Source: Bacteroidota bacterium
GTDB taxonomy: Bacteria; Bacteroidota; Bacteroidia; Flavobacteriales_F; PHOS-HE28
Direction of reading: 5' to 3'
Assembly: GCA_023412755.1 (NCBI GenBank)
Contig: JAEZCB010000276.1
Location: 1 to 20,261 of the forward strand
Length of the DNA stretch: 20,261 nucleotides
Position numbers and translations under genes: made by a program. Positions within the stretch are counted from its first letter, which is position 1. The number at the start of each line of letters is the position of its first letter. Positions 15,554 to 20,261 of this stretch are shown in pieces. Below the pieces are notes generated by a model. That model did not search any database. It saw only the letters and a program-made list of their open reading frames with translations, and had not been told where the DNA came from.

Positions 15554-15640
15554 ACCGTCCATCAAATCGCATTAGCGGGCCACTCCCGCGGGATCGGGTA
15601 AATTCGCGGACCGCGACAAACATGCGGTGTTCAACGGACC

Positions 15641-17815
15641 ATGAATTCCCGTACTTTCTTTGCGCCCGCTTTCTGCCTGCTGGCCTTCACCGCCGCAGCA
15701 CAAGGCCCACAGAGGATGGCCTATCCAGAGACCAAGAAACTAGAAGGTGTGGGCGATGACCTGCATGGCACCTACATCGCCGACCCCTACCGCTGGCTGG
15801 AGAATGATACCAGCGCGGAAACAGGTGATTGGGTGCGCAGACAGAATGCCGTTACCGATGCGTACCTGGAGCGGATCCCGTACCGCAAAGATATCGCGCA
15901 GCGCTACGAACAACTCTTCAACTTCCCGAAGGTGAGTGCGCCCATCAAAGTGGGCGACCTCTACTTCCAGTATCGGAACAGCGGCCTGCAGAACCAGAGC
16001 GTGATCTATGTGCGCAAAGGGATCGATGGAGAGGACAAGGTCTTCATCGACCCGAACGCGATCGATCCCAAGGGCACCACCAGCATCAGCCTCGGCGGCT
16101 ACAGCACGGACCACCGTTACATTGTGGTGCAGATCCAGAAGGCCGGCAGTGATTGGCAGGAATTCGAGGTATGGGACCTGAAGGAAATGAAAAAGCTCAG
16201 TGACAAATTGAGCTGGGTGAAATTCAGCGGGGCCAGCTGGTACAAGGATGGATTCTTCTATAGCCGCTACCCCACCCCGGCCAAAGGGACGGAACTGAGC
16301 GCGGCGAGCCTCTGGCAAAAGGTCTACTACCACAAGATCGGCGATCCGCAGGAGAAGGATGTGCTGGTGTACGAAAGCACCGAGAACCCGAACCTTTACA
16401 TGGGCGTGGGCGTCACGGAAGGCGAGGAATTCGCCACGCTCTACATCAGCACCGGCACGGATGGTTTCGAGCAGTACTTCCATGATCTGCGCAAAGGCGG
16501 AATTCCCGGCCCAAAGAGCGCATGGGTGCCATTGCAGAAGGGTTTCAGCAACAAGACCAGCATATTGGAGTATGATCCGCAACGCGACAGACTGCTCGTA
16601 CGCACTGATGTGGATGCACCAACCTATCGCCTCGTGGCGGTGGATCCGGCCAACCCCGGCAAGGAGCATTGGAAGGACATTATCCCGGCGAAAAAGGAAT
16701 TGCTGCAGGGCGTGAGCGTTACAGGCGGAAAACTCTTCGCCAACTACCTGAAGGATGTCACCACCCGTATCTACCGGTATGAGATGGATGGTACCGGGGA
16801 AAGCGAAGTGGAACTTCCCGGCCTGGGCAGTGCTGGCGGGTTCGGTGGCGAACGGGATGACAAGGTCACTTTCTACAGCTTCACCACCTTCACCGATCCA
16901 GGAACCATCTACCGCTACGACATCACCACCGGTAAAAGCGAGATCTATTTCCGCCCCGACTTGAAGTTCGATCCCGAACAGTTCGTCACGGAACAGGTAT
17001 TCTACACCAGCAAGGACGGCACCAGGATACCCATGTTCATCGTACACCGGAAGGATATGGTGAAGAACGGGCAGAACCCGGCGTTGCTCTATGCCTATGG
17101 TGGCTTCAACATCAGCCTCAGCCCCAGCTTCAGCACCAGCCGTATGATCCTGTTGGAACAAGGTGGCGTATTCGCGTTGGCGAATCTGCGTGGCGGTGGA
17201 GAATATGGCGAGGAATGGCATAAGGCGGGCATGAAGGAGAAGAAGCAGAACGTGTTCGATGACTTCATCTCCGCGGGCGAATACCTGATCAAGGAAAAAT
17301 ACACCAGCAGCGAAAAGCTGGCCATGGAAGGTGGCAGCAATGGCGGCTTGCTTGTGGGTGCGGTCATGACCCAGCGGCCGGAACTTTTCAAAGTGGCGTT
17401 CCCCGCAGTGGGTGTGTTGGACATGCTACGCTTTCAGAAATTCACCGCCGGCTTCGGTTGGGTGCCAGAGTATGGCAGTGCCGAGAACAGTGTGGAGGAA
17501 TTCAACTACCTGCGCAAATACTCTCCGCTCCACAACATCAAGGAAGGTGTTGAATATCCCGCGACCATGGTGATGACCGCAGACCACGATGACCGTGTGG
17601 TACCAGCGCATAGCTTCAAATTCATCAGCGCGTTGCAGGCCGCCCATAAGGGGGATAACCCCGTGCTGATCCGCGTGGAGACCGATGCAGGGCATGGCGC
17701 GGGCAAACCAACACACATGATCATCGCGGAGCAGGCCGATAAATGGGCGTTCTTCTTCGATAACGTTGGGTTCAAGCCGAACTATGAGGTGCGGGATCGG
17801 AATTTGAAGAAGTAG
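15641..17815 (+). CDS. Exported prolyl oligopeptidase (peptidase family S9A)
   Basis: 724 residues. Cleaves short peptides after proline; with a signal peptide (1-20, AFTAAAQ) it probably acts in the periplasm or outside the cell. Seen: N-terminal YIADPYRWLENDTSAETGDW, a seven-bladed propeller (about 85-445) with FNFPKVSAPIKVGDLYFQYR, and an alpha/beta-hydrolase domain with AYGGFNISLSPSF, LRGGGEYGEEWHKAG, nucleophile Ser566 (EGGSNGGLLVGA), Asp650 (TADHDDRVVPAHSF) and His685 (DAGHGAGKP). Arg652 corresponds to the substrate-binding Arg643 of porcine enzyme. Length and motifs are those of a functional S9A enzyme. ATG at 15641 begins the signal peptide. A one-mismatch -7 element (TAAATTCG, 15599-15606) lies upstream, and a strong terminator follows the stop, so it is probably monocistronic. 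Confidence 0.96.
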   Translation: MNSRTFFAPAFCLLAFTAAAQGPQRMAYPETKKLEGVGDDLHGTYIADPYRWLENDTSAETGDWVRRQNAVTDAYLERIPYRKDIAQRYEQLFNFPKVSAPIKVGDLYFQYRNSGLQNQSVIYVRKGIDGEDKVFIDPNAIDPKGTTSISLGGYSTDHRYIVVQIQKAGSDWQEFEVWDLKEMKKLSDKLSWVKFSGASWYKDGFFYSRYPTPAKGTELSAASLWQKVYYHKIGDPQEKDVLVYESTENPNLYMGVGVTEGEEFATLYISTGTDGFEQYFHDLRKGGIPGPKSAWVPLQKGFSNKTSILEYDPQRDRLLVRTDVDAPTYRLVAVDPANPGKEHWKDIIPAKKELLQGVSVTGGKLFANYLKDVTTRIYRYEMDGTGESEVELPGLGSAGGFGGERDDKVTFYSFTTFTDPGTIYRYDITTGKSEIYFRPDLKFDPEQFVTEQVFYTSKDGTRIPMFIVHRKDMVKNGQNPALLYAYGGFNISLSPSFSTSRMILLEQGGVFALANLRGGGEYGEEWHKAGMKEKKQNVFDDFISAGEYLIKEKYTSSEKLAMEGGSNGGLLVGAVMTQRPELFKVAFPAVGVLDMLRFQKFTAGFGWVPEYGSAENSVEEFNYLRKYSPLHNIKEGVEYPATMVMTADHDDRVVPAHSFKFISALQAAHKGDNPVLIRVETDAGHGAGKPTHMIIAEQADKWAFFFDNVGFKPNYEVRDRNLKK

Positions 17816-17831
17816 ATCACCGCAGTTGATG

Positions 17832-17880
17832 CAGGGGGAGAGAGTGGGCATGCCTACCTCTCCCCCTGTTATCTTTATTC
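17832..17880 (+). terminator. Strong intrinsic terminator after the prolyl oligopeptidase gene
   Basis: An 11-bp perfect stem (CAGGGGGAGAG at 17832-17842 with CTCTCCCCCTG at 17858-17868) continues inward past one bulged A for five more pairs to a CATG tetraloop, and is followed by a T-rich tail (TTATCTTTATT). It is the most stable structure I saw in the window. The tail also contains TATCTTTA (17870-17877), one mismatch from a -7 promoter element for the next gene. Confidence 0.8.
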
Positions 17881-17881
17881 C

Positions 17882-17995
17882 ATGTCACGCGATCGGGAAT
17901 GGGGCATCAAAGTATGGTTCCTCATCGGGGCCGGCATGATCCTGCTCTACTGGCTTGCCCGCTGGTCCATCCACTGGCGCTTTACCGACCCATAG
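17882..17995 (+). CDS. 37-residue single-pass membrane microprotein (putative)
   Basis: A short open frame with ATG at 17882 and TAG at 17993. The product begins with a charged MSRDREWGIK, has one hydrophobic helix (VWFLIGAGMILLYWLARWSI, residues 11-30) and ends in HWRFTDP, five tryptophans in all. It starts directly after the terminator, fills the gap between the peptidase and the GNAT gene, and is followed 15 bases later by the GNAT start, so the two may share a transcript. The tripartite layout (charged head, helix, basic flank) looks like a real membrane miniprotein rather than random sequence. I recognise no family. It could be an unexpressed open frame; conservation in relatives would settle this. 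Confidence 0.5.
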   Translation: MSRDREWGIKVWFLIGAGMILLYWLARWSIHWRFTDP

Positions 17996-18010
17996 CGCAT
18001 CTTTGGCCTC

Positions 18011-18520
18011 ATGGTGGCTTTTGAACTTCGGCCATGGCGGTCATCGGACCTTCCTATTCTGGTGAAGAACGCCAACGACCCCGATATCGCCCGGTGGATG
18101 ACCGACAGTTTCCCCCACCCTTTCACCATCCAAGCAGGCGAGGCCTTCCTTTCCCGCGTGATACCACAACATGGCGGGCCGGCGATGGTACTGGCGATCG
18201 ATGTGGACGGTGAGGCTTCGGGAAGCATAGGCATCTTCCCGCAACAGGATATCTTCCATCGCAATGCGGAATTGGGCTACTGGCTGGCGAAGAAGTTCTG
18301 GGGAAGAGGCATCATCACCGCCGCCATCGGTCACATGGTGGATCATGGATTCGACAACTTCCCGGAGATCGAACGGATCTTTGCCCGTCCGTTCGGCAGC
18401 AACCATCCTTCGCAGCGCGCACTTGAAAAGAATGGTTTCCTCCTTGAAGCCAAGTTCCATGGCACCATCTTCAAGAATGGCCGTACCGAAGATGAGCTGG
18501 TTTACGCCATCCGCAGGTGA
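18011..18520 (+). CDS. GNAT-family N-acetyltransferase (RimJ/RimL-like)
   Basis: 169 residues, cytoplasmic acetyl-CoA-dependent acyltransferase. Seen: the RimJ/L-type start FELRPWRSSDLPILVKNAND, WMTDSFPHPFT (29-39), a central GSIGIFPQQDIFHRNAELGYW strand pair, acetyl-CoA pyrophosphate loop KKFWGRGIITAA (94-105) and the C-terminal FGSNHPSQRALEKNGF (128-143) that carries the conserved Asn and helix of this subfamily. Substrate cannot be told from sequence: ribosomal protein N-termini, other proteins and small amines are all acetylated by relatives. ATG at 18011 sits 15 bases after the microprotein stop. The next gene starts 47 bases after its stop on the same strand. Confidence 0.93.
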   Translation: MVAFELRPWRSSDLPILVKNANDPDIARWMTDSFPHPFTIQAGEAFLSRVIPQHGGPAMVLAIDVDGEASGSIGIFPQQDIFHRNAELGYWLAKKFWGRGIITAAIGHMVDHGFDNFPEIERIFARPFGSNHPSQRALEKNGFLLEAKFHGTIFKNGRTEDELVYAIRR

Positions 18521-18567
18521 GCATGGAATTTGAAAGCATGAACTTTGACACAGAAAGATCACCTACC

Positions 18568-19254
18568 ATGAGGACCATATACCTGTTCACCATAATACTG
18601 CTCGCATCAGCTCCGCTCTTCGCGCAGGATACCACAGCTACGGATACCGTAAGGGCCAAGGTCACCGATCCCACGGAAGCACGCAGTAGCAGCTGGATCG
18701 GATTGGAAGGCACCATCCGGACCGTTGGTGCACGGAGCTTCATCCTGGCATATGATGGCGGAACCCTCCCGGTGGCCTATGGCGGCGAGGCATTACGCCA
18801 GCATCAATTCCAACAGGATCAGAAAGTGACCGTCTATGGCTGGCTGGACAACGACCTTTTCGAACGGAAGGTTTTGAAGGCAAGTGCCATTTCGGTGCAC
18901 AATGAAGGTGGAGCCCAGGAAGTGATCGGAGACGATATTGCCGGTGCCCTCCGCCAAAAACCCGGTACCGGCACAACGGTACATGGCCGTGTGACCGGGA
19001 TCGATGGCCGCCTGATCACCATGGACCAGGCCAACGGGCGTCTGGTGCTCGACACCCAGGGCATGTCCTATGATCCTGCCCAAGCCCAGGGTCACCGCCG
19101 CGTGGAGGTCGGCGATGTGGTGACGGCAACAGGTGCCATCCGAGATGAATTCTGGTCTGGCCGTACGATGAAGGTGCGCACGCTGGACGTTGTTAAGATG
19201 GGGATGCCGGAAGGAGAGCGGATCCTGGATCAGGCGCCGGTGGAGGATCGTTGA
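18568..19254 (+). CDS. Exported protein with two OB-like repeats, function unknown
   Basis: 228 residues with a signal peptide (1-20; MRTIYLFTIILLASAPLFAQ). The mature part seems to hold two similar beta-rich units: IGLEGTIRTVGARSFILAYD ... DQKVTVYGWLDNDLFERKVL (about 45-115) and TTVHGRVTGIDGRLITMDQA ... GDVVTATGAIRDEFWSGRTM (about 135-212). Each has the pattern 'G-x-I/V ... G ... V ... G-x-[LI]-x-D-x[FL]-x-x-[RK]' ending in a Phe/Trp-containing turn, resembling OB-fold modules such as those of periplasmic BOF/DUF5666-type proteins. I do not recognise a named family, and no catalytic residues stand out. ATG at 18568 begins the signal peptide; an in-frame ATG at 18517 overlaps the GNAT gene. 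Its stop is 3 bases from the convergent neighbour's stop. Confidence 0.75.
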   Translation: MRTIYLFTIILLASAPLFAQDTTATDTVRAKVTDPTEARSSSWIGLEGTIRTVGARSFILAYDGGTLPVAYGGEALRQHQFQQDQKVTVYGWLDNDLFERKVLKASAISVHNEGGAQEVIGDDIAGALRQKPGTGTTVHGRVTGIDGRLITMDQANGRLVLDTQGMSYDPAQAQGHRRVEVGDVVTATGAIRDEFWSGRTMKVRTLDVVKMGMPEGERILDQAPVEDR

Positions 19255-19257
19255 TCT

Positions 19258-19545
19258 TTACACCAGCCGCGCCAGCACCGCCTCGATCGCATCATTCAGC
19301 TTCTCGCATGCGCGGATGCCATCGCTGTGCAACTCCGGCCGCGGCGTGATCAGGCTCTCCCTTAACGCATCCACCTGATCCCGCAAGGCAGCACTGCGCA
19401 TATCCGCCGCAAGGCCCTCCTCCATATGCGCATCCACAGCGCTCACAAGTTCCTCATCAACACGGCCGTGCCGTAGTTCCGTCTCCAGCATCAGCACCGT
19501 GCGGCGAAAGCGCTTGAGTGCGCGAGCCAACTCCATATCCGTCAT
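19258..19545 (-). CDS. Small helical protein of unknown function
   Basis: 95 residues, no signal peptide or membrane segment. Predicted all-helical, with charged amphipathic segments (MELARALKRFRRTVLMLETE, residues 4-23; AADMRSAALRDQVDALRESL; ACEKLNDAIEAVLARLV) that suggest a coiled coil or helical bundle. I recognise no family. ATG at 19545; ATG at 19536 is an alternative. The frame remains open upstream to 20055, but that stretch is proline/arginine-rich sequence antisense to the methyltransferase and is not believed. It is convergent with the OB-repeat gene (3 bases between stops) and divergent from the methyltransferase (116 bases). Confidence 0.6.
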   Translation of the reverse strand: MTDMELARALKRFRRTVLMLETELRHGRVDEELVSAVDAHMEEGLAADMRSAALRDQVDALRESLITPRPELHSDGIRACEKLNDAIEAVLARLV

Positions 19546-19635
19546 CGGCACTAAGATCGAGCCGCCGCGCCTTTCACCCATACCGGGTGTTGATAATGCG
19601 CGGGAGTAACCCCTGGATCCCCGGAAGAGCGCGGA

Positions 19636-19643
19636 TAGTTTTG
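19636..19643 (+). promoter_or_regulatory. Predicted promoter of the DNA methyltransferase gene, -7 element TAGTTTTG
   Basis: Exact TAnnTTTG match, 18 bases upstream of the ATG at 19662, in a 116-base divergent gap. This suggests a separate transcription unit with a very short leader. No evident -33 box. Confidence 0.5.
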
Positions 19644-19661
19644 GACCATTAGCGAGCCGAA

Positions 19662-20261
19662 ATGGAAAAGCTGAAGGTGGCCGAACTCTTTGCCGGAGTG
19701 GGCGGATTCCGGGTGGGCCTGGAAAAGGCTTCGGATCTGTACCAGGTGGTGTGGAGCAACCAATGGGAGCCTTCAAAAAAGAAACAGGAAGCCTCGGACA
19801 TCTACGTGGCGCGATTCGGAGCGGAAGGGCATTCCAATCAAGATATCTCCAAAGTGCATGTGAAGGAGATACCGGACCATGATCTACTGGTGGGTGGCTT
19901 TCCCTGCCAGGATTATTCGGTGGCCAAGAGCTTGAATCAGGCTGAAGGCCTGTCAGGCAAAAAGGGAGTGCTCTGGTGGGAGATCCACCGCATCTTGAGA
20001 AAGAAGAAACCAGCATTCCTTTTTCTTGAAAATGTGGATCGCCTGCTGAAATCACCCGCGAAACAACGAGGTCGCGACTTCGCGGTCATGCTCGCCTCAC
20101 TGGCCGACCTGGGCTATGCGGTGGAATGGCGCATCATCAATGCTGCCGACTACGGGATGCCACAGCGGCGCCGGCGTGTGTTCTTCCTCGGGTACCACAA
20201 GGATGCCGTGATCGGTGAACAAGTACGATCCTCCAGTGAACATCAGCGCTGGATACTGGAG
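19662..20261 (+). CDS. DNA (cytosine-5-)-methyltransferase (partial, C-terminus off the right edge)
   Basis: First 200 residues of a C5 cytosine methyltransferase, which transfers a methyl group from S-adenosylmethionine to cytosine in a specific DNA sequence. Motifs in order: I FAGVGGFRVGL (10-20, AdoMet binding), IV GGFPCQDYSVA with catalytic Cys82, VI ENVDRLL (123-129) and VIII QRRRRVFFLG (168-177). The variable target-recognition region and motifs IX-X lie beyond the edge, so specificity cannot be judged. Residues 36-50 (EPSKKKQEASDIYVARF) are typical of restriction-modification enzymes. The ATG at 19662 follows an exact -7 element. It may be an orphan regulator of DNA methylation or the first gene of a restriction-modification or defence locus; the neighbouring sequence to the right is needed. 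Some stretches (e.g. 19981-20040) are clearly more A+T-rich than neighbouring genes, a weak hint of transfer. Confidence 0.95.
   Translation, partial: MEKLKVAELFAGVGGFRVGLEKASDLYQVVWSNQWEPSKKKQEASDIYVARFGAEGHSNQDISKVHVKEIPDHDLLVGGFPCQDYSVAKSLNQAEGLSGKKGVLWWEIHRILRKKKPAFLFLENVDRLLKSPAKQRGRDFAVMLASLADLGYAVEWRIINAADYGMPQRRRRVFFLGYHKDAVIGEQVRSSSEHQRWILE

Noticed and set aside
15569..15595. GCGGG...CCCGC hairpin between the HisKA_2 kinase and the oligopeptidase
   Set aside because: Only a 5-bp stem and no T-run; too weak to call a terminator.
15740..17221. A 493-codon minus-strand open frame opposite the prolyl oligopeptidase gene
   Set aside because: The plus-strand gene has a complete S9A catalytic triad; the antisense product lacks any domain and is a by-product of codon bias.
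19546..20055. N-terminal extension of the small helical protein across the methyltransferase
   Set aside because: It would be antisense to conserved methyltransferase motifs; its composition (Pro, Arg, Ser-rich) is not protein-like.

Overview
The window looks like chromosome of a G+C-rich Bacteroidota (probably Flavobacteriales-like) bacterium. The lineage markers are a type IX secretion system (T9SS) protein PorQ, a subtilase carrying a T9SS-type C-terminal sorting domain, the Bacteroidota-specific 'alternative GlmU' family, a DUF4468 protein, and exact matches to the Bacteroidota -7 promoter element TAnnTTTG in front of several genes. Classic Shine-Dalgarno sequences are mostly absent, as is usual for this phylum. 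I saw no tRNA, rRNA, insertion sequence, CRISPR array or prophage. No gene-free stretch exceeds 150 bases.

Left part (1-9896), all leftward. In transcription order: a DUF47/PhoU-like protein and a PiT phosphate transporter (a phosphate-uptake pair), an alternative GlmU-like sugar-nucleotide enzyme, the ATP-dependent protease Lon (own promoter), a secreted subtilisin-like protease with a T9SS sorting domain, a long divergent QueA-family protein, and the N-terminal 218 residues of PorQ, which runs off the left edge. PorQ (secretion machinery) and the subtilase (likely T9SS cargo) sit two genes apart.

Middle part (10023-15553). A gamma-carbonic-anhydrase/PaaY-like hexapeptide protein and a DUF486 membrane protein are followed by a tight three-gene signalling cluster: two stand-alone receiver proteins and a soluble histidine kinase with no sensor domain and a degraded ATP-lid glycine motif. 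A convergent NYN-nuclease/cold-shock-domain fusion comes next, then, divergent from it, a secreted DUF4468 protein and a membrane HisKA_2-type histidine kinase.

Right part (15641-20261). A secreted prolyl oligopeptidase ends at a strong intrinsic terminator. After it come a 37-residue membrane microprotein, a GNAT acetyltransferase, a secreted protein with two OB-like repeats, a convergent small helical protein of unknown function, and the first 200 residues of a C5 cytosine DNA methyltransferase running off the right edge.

Most of the window is core metabolism, proteolysis and signalling. The parts most likely to hold something undescribed are the sensorless receiver-receiver-kinase cluster, the divergent QueA paralogue, the microprotein, and whatever lies beyond the methyltransferase. 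I did not find convincing evidence of a complete novel system inside the window.
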